This document shows, one piece after another, positions 33,934-42,217 of a stretch of 64,000 nucleotides of DNA. This DNA comes from Armatimonadota bacterium (GTDB lineage Bacteria > Sysuimicrobiota > Sysuimicrobiia > Sysuimicrobiales > Humicultoraceae). The first letter of the stretch is position 1; each line of letters opens with the position of its first letter. Under the pieces are notes generated by a model that searched no databases, was not told the origin of the DNA, and saw only the letters and a list, made by a program, of their open reading frames with translations. Both the position numbers and the translations under genes were made by a program. The stretch covers positions 2,093,384 through 2,157,383 of the forward strand of contig JAVKHP010000001.1 of assembly GCA_031459855.1 (NCBI GenBank), written 5' to 3'.

Positions 33934-34991
33934 GGACCGCCCCCGCCAGCGATGGCCTTGCGCACGAACCGGTCGTCGACCAGCCGGTCCACCGGGACCG
34001 CGAAGGCCGGATCCAGCAGCCGGTCCTGCTTGAGGAACCGGATCACGGTCCCGACCGCCTCAGGCAACACGCGTCCGTCGGGCGAGAGGCCGGCCAGGTT
34101 GGCGCGGAGCATGGCGGGCGTCCAGTTGAGCCCGGCCGGCAGCACGCGGGCGATCTCCTCGGGCTTCGTGCGGTGCGCCCGCAGCCAGCGCAGGGTGCGC
34201 ACGAACACGTCGACCAGCGCCTGCACGGCGTCGGGGTCGCGGGCGATCACCTCCGGCCGCGTGAGGAGCCCGCTGGAGATGTGCGCGGCACCGTAGAGGC
34301 GGACGGTGCCGTCCAGCGTGCGCACGTCGTAGAGCAACCGCGCCGAGCCCTCTTCCACGAGGGTGGTGATCAGCGGGTCGAGGTAGACCAGGGCGTCGAC
34401 CGTCTTGCGCCGCCACGCGGCCAGCGCCGTCTGCGGCCCACCCACGGGCACGAACTGCACCGCCTCGGGCTCGACCCCGTAGGCCGCCAGGATGTGGCGG
34501 GCCTGCATGTGGGTGGCCGAGCCGAGGCTCGTCACGCCCACCCGGCGTCCGCGCAGCTGGGAGGGCGCCGTGACCTCGCGCAGCTCGGCCTGCACGATCA
34601 TGGCCATGGTCTGGGCGTTGAAGAAGGTCAACAGGAACTTCAGGTCCTTGCCCTGCTCGTGCGCCTTGATGACCTGGGTGATCGTCACCGTGGCGAACTG
34701 GACGTCGCCGCCGATGAGCGCCGTGGTCGCGTCGGGGCCGCCGCGAAAGTCGATGAACACGGTGCGCAGGCCGCTGGTGCGCGCCAGCTCGTCGAAGGCC
34801 CCCAGGCCCATCGCCACGTAGACGGGGAGGTACCCGACCACAGCCGGCGGCCCGATGGCGACGCGGACCTCGCGCAGTGGCCCCGGCGCCGCCGGCTGGC
34901 CGGCGGCCACCAGCAGGATCAGCGCCAGGCTCGCGGCGAGGACCGCGGCGGCGCGCCCGCCGGTACGGTTGCAAGACGCGCTGGTGCACAT
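33930..34991 (-). CDS. ABC transporter substrate-binding protein, SsuA/TauA/NMT1-like
   Basis: This 353-residue secreted binding protein starts at ATG 34991 after GGAGGTGAG. A signal segment (AAAVLAASLALILLVAAG) lies at residues about 15-32 without a lipobox. The mature domain has VRVAIGPPAVVGYLPVYVA, GGPDATTALIGGDVQFA and GRRVGVTSLGSATHMQ, the arrangement of SsuA/TauA/NMT1 proteins. It is the first gene of the unit that continues through the permeases, DUF35, thiolase and prpF. The ligand could be an organic acid that feeds the acyl-CoA enzymes. Confidence 0.8.
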   Translation of the reverse strand: MCTSASCNRTGGRAAAVLAASLALILLVAAGQPAAPGPLREVRVAIGPPAVVGYLPVYVAMGLGAFDELARTSGLRTVFIDFRGGPDATTALIGGDVQFATVTITQVIKAHEQGKDLKFLLTFFNAQTMAMIVQAELREVTAPSQLRGRRVGVTSLGSATHMQARHILAAYGVEPEAVQFVPVGGPQTALAAWRRKTVDALVYLDPLITTLVEEGSARLLYDVRTLDGTVRLYGAAHISSGLLTRPEVIARDPDAVQALVDVFVRTLRWLRAHRTKPEEIARVLPAGLNWTPAMLRANLAGLSPDGRVLPEAVGTVIRFLKQDRLLDPAFAVPVDRLVDDRFVRKAIAGGGGP

Positions 34992-35103
34992 CACGCTCAC
35001 CTCCTGGAGCGATTCCCGGTGCCACGGCCCGTGCAACGGCCGTCGTCGCCCATCGCGGACCGCCGGGTGCAGGCGGGCACCGGACACTCCCCGTGCCGCA
35101 CGG

Positions 35104-35856
35104 TCATACGCTGGGGCCGCCCAGACTGCGGCCGCCGCACACGTAGAGCAGCTGGCCCGTCACGTACGACGTCTCGTCGTCGGCGAAGAAGCGCACGGCG
35201 TGCGCGATGTCGGCCGGCGTGCCGATGCGGCCCATGGGCACCGTCTTCAGCAGGCGCTCCTGCACGTCGTCCTTCAGGCTGCGGAACAAGGGTGTGTCGA
35301 CCAGCGCCGGCGCCACGGCGTTGACGGTGATGCCGAACCTGGCGAGTTCCAGCGCCAGGGTGCGCGTCAGGCTCACGACGCCGCCCTTGGACGCGGCGTA
35401 GTTCACCTGCCCCGGGTTGCCCAGCCAGGCGCGCGAGGCGATGCTGACGATCCGGCCATACTGCTGCTCCATCATGAGGGGCACGGCCGCCCGGCAGCAC
35501 AACCAGTACGATTTGAGGTTGACGCGCAGGACCTCGTCCCAGTCCTCCTCGGACATCTTGGTGAGGTAGCGGTCGCGCGCGATGCCGACGTTGTTGACCA
35601 GGATGTCGACGCGGCCGAACGCCTCCCGCGCGCGCTCCACCACGGCGGCGGCTCCCTCGGCACGGCTCACGTCGGCCGGCACCCCGACGGCCTGCGCGCC
35701 CGCGGCGGTGAGCGCCTCGACCACCCGCGCGACCCGATCGGCCACGATGTCGTTGACGACGACGCGAGCGCCGTCGGCGGCCAGACGGGTGGCGATGCCC
35801 TCGCCGATGCCCTGGCCCGCTCCGGTGACGATGGCGACGCGTCCGGCGATGCCCAT
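35104..35856 (-). CDS. Short-chain dehydrogenase/reductase (FabG-like)
   Basis: This 250-residue NAD(P)-dependent SDR has cofactor motif TGAGQGIG at residues 11-18, LVNNVGIARDRYL, the catalytic residues Ser141, Tyr153 and Lys157, and the terminal YVTGQLLYVCGG. It is a paralogue of the BadH-like SDR but lacks the BadH-specific stretches. It would oxidise a 3-hydroxyacyl-CoA or another secondary alcohol. A 76-base gap separates it from the enoyl-CoA hydratase upstream, and 111 bases separate it from the binding-protein start downstream. Confidence 0.85.
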   Translation of the reverse strand: MGIAGRVAIVTGAGQGIGEGIATRLAADGARVVVNDIVADRVARVVEALTAAGAQAVGVPADVSRAEGAAAVVERAREAFGRVDILVNNVGIARDRYLTKMSEEDWDEVLRVNLKSYWLCCRAAVPLMMEQQYGRIVSIASRAWLGNPGQVNYAASKGGVVSLTRTLALELARFGITVNAVAPALVDTPLFRSLKDDVQERLLKTVPMGRIGTPADIAHAVRFFADDETSYVTGQLLYVCGGRSLGGPSV

Positions 35857-35932
35857 CGGTGGTCCCTCCCGCTCCCGGCCTCAGCGTGGAGGCCCGAGTC
35901 TCCCTCCCTGCAACGGTGTCGTGAGCATGCCC

Positions 35933-36721
35933 CTAGCGGCCCGTGAACTGCGGCTCGCGCTTTTCCAGGAAGGCCTGGATGCCTTCGCGGCGGTCACGGG
36001 TCGTGCGCAGCACCGCGTGAGCCGTGCGTTCGAACGCCAGCCCGGCATCCAGGCTCACGTCCCAGGCCAGGTTCACGGCGGTCTTGATGGCGCGCAGCGC
36101 GAGCGGCGCCCGCGCAGCGATGGTGGCCGCCAGCGCGCGGGCGGCGTCCTGCAGCTGGGCCGCCGGTACCACCCGGTTGACCAGCCCGATGCGGTGCGCC
36201 TCGGCGGCGTCGATGTGGTCGCCGGTGAACATCAGTTCCTTGGCGCGCGAGGGGCCGACGAGGCGCGCGAGCCGCTGGGTGCCGCCCGCTCCGGGCATGC
36301 TGCCCACCCGGGCCTCGGGGAAGCCAAAACGCGCGTGCTCGGCCGCCACCCGCAGGTCGCACGCCAGCGCCAGCTCCAGGCCCCCTCCGAGCGCGTAGCC
36401 GTTCACCGCGGCGATGGTGGGAATGGGAAGGGCCTCCAGCTGCCCAAAGACGCGGCGCACCCGGTCGGCGAAGGGGTCGGGTCCCGCGCCGTCGTCGCCG
36501 TACTCCTGGGCCCGCGCCTTCAGGTCGGCGCCCACGCAGAACGCCTTCTCGCCGGCGGCGGTGAGGACGAGCGCCCGCACGGCGTCCCCGCCCTCGAGCG
36601 CCGTCAGCACCTCGCCAAGGCGATCCAGCATCTGCGGGGTCAGCGCGTTCAGCGCCTCGGGCCGGTTGAGGGTCACGATCCCCACCGCCTGCGCCTGCTC
36701 GAAGAGCACCACGTCGCTCAT
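35933..36721 (-). CDS. Enoyl-CoA hydratase/isomerase (crotonase family)
   Basis: This 262-residue crotonase has the oxyanion-hole segments EKAFCVGADLKA and AAVNGYALGGGLELALACD. The catalytic glutamate positions are in GGGLELA and FPEARVGSMPGAGGTQRL, where both Glu are kept as in true hydratases. The C-terminus DRREGIQAFLEKREPQFTG is canonical. It would hydrate a 2-enoyl-CoA. The ATG overlaps the CoA-transferase stop (ATGA). It lacks the distinct features of the Dch-like homologue at 48957. Confidence 0.9.
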   Translation of the reverse strand: MSDVVLFEQAQAVGIVTLNRPEALNALTPQMLDRLGEVLTALEGGDAVRALVLTAAGEKAFCVGADLKARAQEYGDDGAGPDPFADRVRRVFGQLEALPIPTIAAVNGYALGGGLELALACDLRVAAEHARFGFPEARVGSMPGAGGTQRLARLVGPSRAKELMFTGDHIDAAEAHRIGLVNRVVPAAQLQDAARALAATIAARAPLALRAIKTAVNLAWDVSLDAGLAFERTAHAVLRTTRDRREGIQAFLEKREPQFTGR

Positions 36722-37968
36722 GCCTGTTCACCTCCATGCCGCAGCGCCGGTGCCGGGGCCTCGCCCGCCTCCTGGGGCTCGGCCAGCCGGACCACGCCGG
36801 CGGCTGCCAGCTGGTCGATCTCGTCGGCCGTGAAGCCGGCCTCGCGCAACACCGCGGCGGTGTGTTCGCCCGGCAGGGGCGCGGGCGCGCGGAACTCGGG
36901 CGGCGTCGCCTCCAGGCGCAGCGGTGAGCCCACCACGCGCACGGGCCCCAGCCGCGGGTGGTGCAGAGTGACCAGCATGCCGTTGTGCGCGACCTGCGGG
37001 TGGGCCTCGAGCTCGGGATAGGTGAGGATGGGGCCGCACACGATGTCGGCCGCCTCCAGACGCGCCAGCCAGTGGTGCGACGGCTGCGCGCGGAAGATGG
37101 GCGCCAACGTCTCCCGCAGGGCGGCGCGATGGCGCACGCGCGCTTCGTTGGTGGCGAACCGGGGGTCGTGGGCGAGCTCGGGGTGCCCGAGCACCTGGCA
37201 GAGGGCCTGCCAGCGCTCGGGCGTGTAGGCGGCGACCATGATGTAGCCGTCGGCGGTGGGAAAGGCCTCGTTGGGCGCGGCGTAGGGCGCGGCACTCCCC
37301 GTACGGCCCGGCGGGGTGCCCGAGGCCAGGTACATCGCCAGCGGCACCGCCTGGAACGCCAGCAGCGCGTCCAGGAGCGAGACGTCCACCCGCTGGCCAC
37401 GTCCGGTGCGTTCGCGCGCCAGCAGCGCCGCCAGGATCCCGCATGCGGCGAGGAAGCCTGCCGTGGTGTCGGCTGCGGGCGTCCCCACCTTGACGGGCTC
37501 GCCCTCGGGCGTCCCCGTCACGCTCATCAGGCCGGCCGCCGCCTGGACGATGCCGTCGACCCCGGGCCGGTCGCGCCATGGGCCCGACTGCCCGAAGGCG
37601 GAGATCGCGCAGTAGATCAGGCGCGGGTGCTGCGGGCGCAGGGTGGCGTCGTCGAGCCCAAGGCGCGCCATCACTCCGGGCCGGAAGCTCTCCACCAGGA
37701 CGTCGCTGCGCGCCACCAGCCGCAGGATCACCGCGCGGGCCGCCGGCTGCTTGAGGTCCACGACGATGCTGCGCTTGTTGCGGTTCATGCCGATGAACGC
37801 CGCGGCCACGCCGCCGACGAACGGCGGGCCGAGCTGCCGCCCCCACTCGCCGCCGGGCGGCTCGACCTTGATCACCTCGGCACCGAGATCGCCCAGGTGC
37901 ATGGTGCAGATGGGCCCGGCCGCGCCCTGGGAGAAGTCGAGCACCCGCACGCCCTCCAGGGCCCTCAC
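36718..37968 (-). CDS. CaiB/BaiF family III CoA-transferase
   Basis: This 416-residue enzyme moves CoA between carboxylic acids. It opens with LEGVRVLDFSQGAAGPICTM, then LGDLGAEVIKVEPPGG, NRNKRSIVVDLK and the catalytic Asp region RPGVDGIVQAAAGLMS. GTG 37968 overlaps the TetR stop (GTGA). In the cluster it could activate an imported acid at the expense of succinyl-CoA or acetyl-CoA, replacing or supplementing an ATP-dependent ligase. The acid is not identifiable from sequence. Confidence 0.9.
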   Translation of the reverse strand: MRALEGVRVLDFSQGAAGPICTMHLGDLGAEVIKVEPPGGEWGRQLGPPFVGGVAAAFIGMNRNKRSIVVDLKQPAARAVILRLVARSDVLVESFRPGVMARLGLDDATLRPQHPRLIYCAISAFGQSGPWRDRPGVDGIVQAAAGLMSVTGTPEGEPVKVGTPAADTTAGFLAACGILAALLARERTGRGQRVDVSLLDALLAFQAVPLAMYLASGTPPGRTGSAAPYAAPNEAFPTADGYIMVAAYTPERWQALCQVLGHPELAHDPRFATNEARVRHRAALRETLAPIFRAQPSHHWLARLEAADIVCGPILTYPELEAHPQVAHNGMLVTLHHPRLGPVRVVGSPLRLEATPPEFRAPAPLPGEHTAAVLREAGFTADEIDQLAAAGVVRLAEPQEAGEAPAPALRHGGEQA

Positions 37969-38666
37969 GGCCCGTCGCCCCCAGCAGGAGGCGCCACCGG
38001 GGCCGCGTCGCGGGGTCCCCGCTGCAGGGCGCCGGTGGCGTAGGCGGCAAAGTGCGCGGCGATCTCGTCGGCGGTGTGCTGGCCGTCGGGCCGGTACCAG
38101 CGCACCACCCAGTTGACCATGCCCAGCACCGCGAACCCCGCCAGGCGCACGTCGGTGGGCGCGAACTCGCCGGTGGCGATCCCGTCGGCGATGATGCGGC
38201 GGAACAACGCCTCGTAGCGGTCCCGCCACGCCATCAGGGCCTGGCGGTACTCGGGAGCCAGTGCGCGGCCCTCCTCGAGGAAACACGCGACGTTGTCGCG
38301 GTCGTGCACCAGCGTCAGGATGTGGAGCCGCACGGCCGCCCGCAGGCGCTCGGCCGCCGGCGCCGGCGTCGCCGCGATCCGCTCCAGGTCGGGCAGCGCG
38401 CGGTCCAGCGTGTGCTGCAGGATCTCGTAGAGGAGCGCCTGCTTCCCGCGGACGTGGTGGTAGAGCGACGCCTTGGTCAGGCCCACGGCGCGGGCGATCG
38501 CCTGCATCGTGGTGCGCTCGAAGCCCCGCGCCCGGAAGAGCGCGGCGGCAGCCCGCAGCACCTGCTCGCGGGTCACGGGGACCCGGTGGGCCCGGCGGGG
38601 GTGCGCCCCACGGCGCTGGGGTCTTGGCGCCGGGGGATGCCGCAGCGGGGCGACCATCTCCGTCAC
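37965..38666 (-). CDS. TetR-family regulator (acyl-CoA type)
   Basis: This 233-residue regulator has helix-turn-helix TTMQAIARAVGLTKASLYHH followed by VRGKQALLYEIL, and a C-terminal domain with ILTLVHDRDNVACFLEEGRAL and FAVLGMVNWVVRWYRPDG, typical of the FadR/KstR/PaaR-like TetR group that senses acyl-CoAs. The TetR core starts at GTG 38576; GTG 38666, which overlaps the preceding stop, adds a basic 30-residue leader and is uncertain. It is embedded in the operon it probably controls and is the best candidate to bind the TGACCGGTCA-type palindromes. Confidence 0.8.
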   Translation of the reverse strand: MTEMVAPLRHPPAPRPQRRGAHPRRAHRVPVTREQVLRAAAALFRARGFERTTMQAIARAVGLTKASLYHHVRGKQALLYEILQHTLDRALPDLERIAATPAPAAERLRAAVRLHILTLVHDRDNVACFLEEGRALAPEYRQALMAWRDRYEALFRRIIADGIATGEFAPTDVRLAGFAVLGMVNWVVRWYRPDGQHTADEIAAHFAAYATGALQRGPRDAAPVAPPAGGDGP

Positions 38667-39253
38667 GAGGCGACCACGCTCCCTGCGGGCGCCACCGCCC
38701 GCGGCGCCCAGCCCTCCGCCCGCAGCGCCGTCCCCACGCGCCACCCGGCGTCCAGCGCGCGGAGGTTGACGGCGGCTGCGGCGGTCGACCACCGCGCCCG
38801 CACCGCCTCGTCCAGCGCCTGCCGGGAGGGCAGGGCGCACAGGGCGGCGGCGACCCCGACGGCCACGACGTTGGCCGGTCGCGGCGAGCCGGTCACCGCG
38901 CGGGCGGTGGCCACGATGGGCACGGCGCGGGCGCGCACTGCGGGCGCCGCCGGCAGGTTCGCGCGGTCGGCGTCCGGCAGGGCGATGCCGCCCGGGGTGA
39001 TCTCGGGCCACCAGCGCGCCCAGGCGTCCGGGGTGAGCGCGATCAGCAGGTCCACCTGGCGCGCCACCGGATACGCGATGGCCGCATCGCTGACGATCAC
39101 CTCCGAGCGGCTGGCTCCGCCACGGGATTCGGGGCCGTAGGCCTGGGTGCACACGACGTGGTGACCGTCGCGGACCGCGGCCTCGGCCAGGAGTAGCCCG
39201 GCCAGGACGATCCCCTGACCGCCCGCACCGGTGAGGCGGATCGCCAGCCTCAT
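38663..39253 (-). CDS. korC: 2-oxoacid:ferredoxin oxidoreductase, gamma subunit
   Basis: This 196-residue gamma subunit has the Rossmann-like start RLTGAGGQGIVLAGLLLAEA, then TQAYGPESRGGASRSEVI and IALTPDAWARW, all typical of KorC/PorC-type CoA-binding subunits. ATG 39253 overlaps the beta-subunit stop (ATGA). Together with the alpha and beta subunits it forms a three-subunit oxidoreductase that decarboxylates a 2-oxoacid to acyl-CoA and reduces ferredoxin. A second gamma-type domain is present in the IorB-like gene. Confidence 0.85.
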   Translation of the reverse strand: MRLAIRLTGAGGQGIVLAGLLLAEAAVRDGHHVVCTQAYGPESRGGASRSEVIVSDAAIAYPVARQVDLLIALTPDAWARWWPEITPGGIALPDADRANLPAAPAVRARAVPIVATARAVTGSPRPANVVAVGVAAALCALPSRQALDEAVRARWSTAAAAVNLRALDAGWRVGTALRAEGWAPRAVAPAGSVVAS

Positions 39254-40194
39254 GGCGCGTGGTCCTCCCGCGCATCCGCCCATCGGGCCGCTGCTGCCCG
39301 CAGGCGGTCGCCGAACTCGGGACGCGTCGTCTCCACCAGCACCCCGGTCTCCACGGGCGGGCGCACGGGCGGGAGGCCCGGATGCACCACCGTGGACGCC
39401 AGCGGGGCCAGGTGCGCCTCGACGGCCGCGGTGGCGCGGATCTGGCCCAGCAACATGGCCGCGCCGCTGCCGAGCCGGTTGTACCGGCCGTGGAACTCCG
39501 GGCAGTCGGTGAGCACCTCGACGAACGCGAAGCCGCGGTGCGCCAGCGCGCGGGCGATCAACTCCTCCAGGACCAGCGGCTGCGCGGCCAGACCGCGCGC
39601 CACGAACGTCGCACCGGCGGCGGCCAGCAGACGGCAGGCGTCGAACGGCGGCTCGACGTTGCCGTAAGGCGCGGTGGTGGCCACGCCGCCCTCGCGGGTG
39701 GTAGGGGCCAGCTGGCCGCCGGTCATGCCGTAGATCTCGTTGTTGAACAGCAGGCAGGTGAGGTCGACGTTACGACGGGCGGCGTGGATCAGGTGGTTGC
39801 CGCCGATCGCCAGGCCGTCGCCGTCGCCGGTGATGACGATGACGTGCAGGTCCGGCCGCGCCAGCTTCAGTCCGGTGGCGAACGCCGGGGCGCGGCCGTG
39901 GGTGGCGTGCAGCGTGCAGAAGTCCAGGTAGCCGGCGAGCCGGCTGCTGCATCCGATTCCCGCCACCACCGCGACCGTGTCCTGGTCGAGGCCCAGCCGG
40001 CAGATCGCACGCAGCAGCGCGCCGGCCACGATGCCGTGCCCGCACCCGGGACACAGGATGTGGGGCATCTGGGGCAGGCGCAGGTAGCGGCGCACGTCCG
40101 GGGCCGCTCCTGCCGGGGCGGCGGGGGGCCGCGTCTGCGCGCGCAGCGACGCGTCCGCACCCGACGTCGCACGCAGGGCGAGGCCGTCGCTCAT
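39250..40194 (-). CDS. korB: 2-oxoacid:ferredoxin oxidoreductase, beta (TPP-binding) subunit
   Basis: This 314-residue subunit binds thiamine diphosphate. It has the Cys pair and loop CPGCGHGIV for cluster binding, GIGCSSRLAGYLDFCTLHATHGRA, and the TPP motif GDGDGLAIGGNHLIHAARRN ending in NN. An N-terminal extension of about 45 residues is Ala/Pro-rich. ATG 40194 overlaps the alpha-subunit stop. The pattern is that of 2-oxoglutarate ferredoxin oxidoreductase (KorB/KGOR), which in Thauera supplies electrons to benzoyl-CoA reductase. Confidence 0.88.
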   Translation of the reverse strand: MSDGLALRATSGADASLRAQTRPPAAPAGAAPDVRRYLRLPQMPHILCPGCGHGIVAGALLRAICRLGLDQDTVAVVAGIGCSSRLAGYLDFCTLHATHGRAPAFATGLKLARPDLHVIVITGDGDGLAIGGNHLIHAARRNVDLTCLLFNNEIYGMTGGQLAPTTREGGVATTAPYGNVEPPFDACRLLAAAGATFVARGLAAQPLVLEELIARALAHRGFAFVEVLTDCPEFHGRYNRLGSGAAMLLGQIRATAAVEAHLAPLASTVVHPGLPPVRPPVETGVLVETTRPEFGDRLRAAAARWADAREDHAP

Positions 40195-41342
40195 GCCAGC
40201 CTCCCGACGGGCACCGCGACGTCTGCCGCAGCGAGGAGCTCCTCGGGCGCCAGCGGCTGGCCGTCGACGCGGCAGCACGGCACGACGGGCACGCGGCCGG
40301 CTGCCGCGCGCTCGACCTCGTAGACGACCTGCCCGAGGTTGAGCTCGGCGACCACCACCAGGTCACAGGTGGCCATGGCGGCGCGGACGGCCTGGACGGG
40401 GAAGGGCCACAGCAGGCGCAACCGCAGGGCGCCCGCGGGGAGCCCCGCTGCGCGGGCCAGGTCCGCGGCCTCGCACGCGGCCCGCCCGGTGATGCCGTAG
40501 CCGACGAACAGCACGCGGGCGTCGTCGGTGCGGTAGACCTCCACTGGCGCGAGGGCATCCGTGACAGCCGCCAGCTTGCGGATGCGGCGACGCTGGTGCG
40601 CGTCGATCACCGCGGGGTCCTGCGTGGGAAAGCCCCGGTCGTCGTGGGCCAGGCCGGTCACGTGGAACCGGTAGCCGCTGCCGAAGTCGGCGAGCGGCGG
40701 CACGCCGTCGGGATCGGGCGCGTAGGGCCGGTAGGCGGCCGGCGGGCCCTGGGGCCGTCGCCGCTGCGGCGTCCGTTCGGGCGGCAGCGGCCGCAGGATC
40801 GCCTCCTCGCGCAGGTGCCCGATCACCTCGTCGTACAGCACGACGACCGGCGTGCGGAACCGCTCGGCCAGCGCAAACGCATCCGCCGTCAGCTCGTAGA
40901 CCTCGGTCACCGATCCCGGCGCCACCACCACGCTGGCGGCGTCGCCGTGCGTCCCCCAGCGGGCCTGCATCACGTCGCCCTGGGCGGGAGAGGTCGGGAG
41001 CCCGGTGCTCGGGCCGCCGCGCATCACGTCGACGACGACGCACGGGATCTCGGCCATGGCGGCGAAGCCCAGGTGTTCCTGCATGAGCGAGAAGCCCGGC
41101 CCGCTGGTGGCGGTCATGGCGCGCAGCCCGCCCAGCGAGGCGCCGAGCACCGCCGCCAGGGAGGCGATCTCGTCTTCCATCTGCACGAAGACGCCTCCGA
41201 CGCCCGGCAGCCGGCGCGCCATCTCTTCGGCGATCTCGGACGACGGCGTGATCGGGTAGCCCGCGTAGAAGCGGCACCCCGCCGCGATGGCCCCGGCCGC
41301 GCAGGCCGCGTTCCCCTGGACCAGCCGCGGGCGGGCGCTCAT
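40191..41342 (-). CDS. korA: 2-oxoacid:ferredoxin oxidoreductase, alpha subunit
   Basis: This 383-residue subunit has the N-terminal QGNAACAAGAIAAGCRFYAGYPITPSSE, VQMEDEIASLAAVLGAS, TATSGPGFSLMQE and RGGPSTGLPT blocks of KorA/PorA pyrimidine-binding domains. The central region has PVVVLYDEVIGHLRE, and the C-terminal domain (VEVYRTDDARVLFVGYG) follows. ATG 41342 overlaps the IorB-like stop. The gene order alpha-beta-gamma is the usual Kor order. Substrate choice (2-oxoglutarate or branched or aromatic 2-oxoacids) cannot be told from the sequence. Confidence 0.88.
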   Translation of the reverse strand: MSARPRLVQGNAACAAGAIAAGCRFYAGYPITPSSEIAEEMARRLPGVGGVFVQMEDEIASLAAVLGASLGGLRAMTATSGPGFSLMQEHLGFAAMAEIPCVVVDVMRGGPSTGLPTSPAQGDVMQARWGTHGDAASVVVAPGSVTEVYELTADAFALAERFRTPVVVLYDEVIGHLREEAILRPLPPERTPQRRRPQGPPAAYRPYAPDPDGVPPLADFGSGYRFHVTGLAHDDRGFPTQDPAVIDAHQRRRIRKLAAVTDALAPVEVYRTDDARVLFVGYGITGRAACEAADLARAAGLPAGALRLRLLWPFPVQAVRAAMATCDLVVVAELNLGQVVYEVERAAAGRVPVVPCCRVDGQPLAPEELLAAADVAVPVGRLA

Positions 41343-42217
41343 CGTGCAACGCCGGCCGGTGCTGCGGGCCGGGAGTGGACCGTGATGGCGAAGTCGGGGC
41401 ACAACCACTCGCACAGCCGGCAGCCGGTGCACCGCTCGGGCACCGTGACCTCGACCGCGCCGCGGCCGTCGGGGCGCAGGATGCCCTCGGGGCAGACGCG
41501 CACGCAGATGTCGCATCCCTTGCACCACGCCGTGGCGACGGCCACGCGCCAGCCCGGCACGCCCTGGGGCGGCGTCCACCGCTGCGCCCACGTCAACGCG
41601 CAGGGCTCGAGCGTGCGGCCTTCGTGGAACGCCCGCCGGTTGACGGCCGCCGTGCCCGGCGGCACGCACCGCTCGATCACCTCTTCCCACAGCGCCGTCG
41701 GGAACTCCAGCCGCGCGGCGAGCACGCCGAGCAGGATCGTGTTGGCCACGTGGGGCGACCCCAGCTGCATGGCCCTGCCCCGCGCGTCCACGGCCACGAC
41801 CGGGCCATGGTGCCCGGTCAGCGCCGCCGGGTCGAGGTCGGGGTAGCGCACCGTCCACGTCCGATGGTCGCGCTGGGCCGCAGGCGGCACGATGCGCGCG
41901 AGGTCGAGCACCAGCAGCCCGTCGCGCTTCAGGTACGGAAGCCACCGCAGGCCTTCCGCCCACTCGAACGCCACCAGCGCGTCGGCCTCCGCGAGTCCGA
42001 TCAGGGGGCTGAAGACCTCGGTGCCGAAGCGGACATGGCTGAAGACGACGCCGCCCCGTTTGGCCATGCCGTGGACCTCGCTCTTCTTGACGTCGAGGCC
42101 GGCGGCCATGGCCACCTCGCCCAGGATCGTGCTGGCCAGCAGCACGCCCTGGCCCCCGACGCCGACGAAGAGCACGCCGCGGGTCGGGACCGTCTGCCGG
42201 TGCACGGCCAGGCTCAC
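41339..42217 (-). CDS. iorB: Indolepyruvate oxidoreductase beta subunit fused to a 2[4Fe-4S] ferredoxin
   Basis: This 292-residue two-domain protein has residues 1 to about 195 as the IorB/gamma fold (LFVGVGGQGVLLASTILGE, KKSEVHGMAKRGGVVFSHVRFG). Residues about 228-283 form a bacterial 2[4Fe-4S] ferredoxin with CKGCDICVRVCP and CTGCRLCEWLCP. IorB normally lacks this ferredoxin; KorD-like proteins carry it. GTG 42217 overlaps the iorA stop. The added clusters could relay electrons from IorA to free ferredoxin, or be shared with the KOR subunits just downstream. Confidence 0.8.
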   Translation of the reverse strand: MSLAVHRQTVPTRGVLFVGVGGQGVLLASTILGEVAMAAGLDVKKSEVHGMAKRGGVVFSHVRFGTEVFSPLIGLAEADALVAFEWAEGLRWLPYLKRDGLLVLDLARIVPPAAQRDHRTWTVRYPDLDPAALTGHHGPVVAVDARGRAMQLGSPHVANTILLGVLAARLEFPTALWEEVIERCVPPGTAAVNRRAFHEGRTLEPCALTWAQRWTPPQGVPGWRVAVATAWCKGCDICVRVCPEGILRPDGRGAVEVTVPERCTGCRLCEWLCPDFAITVHSRPAAPAGVAR

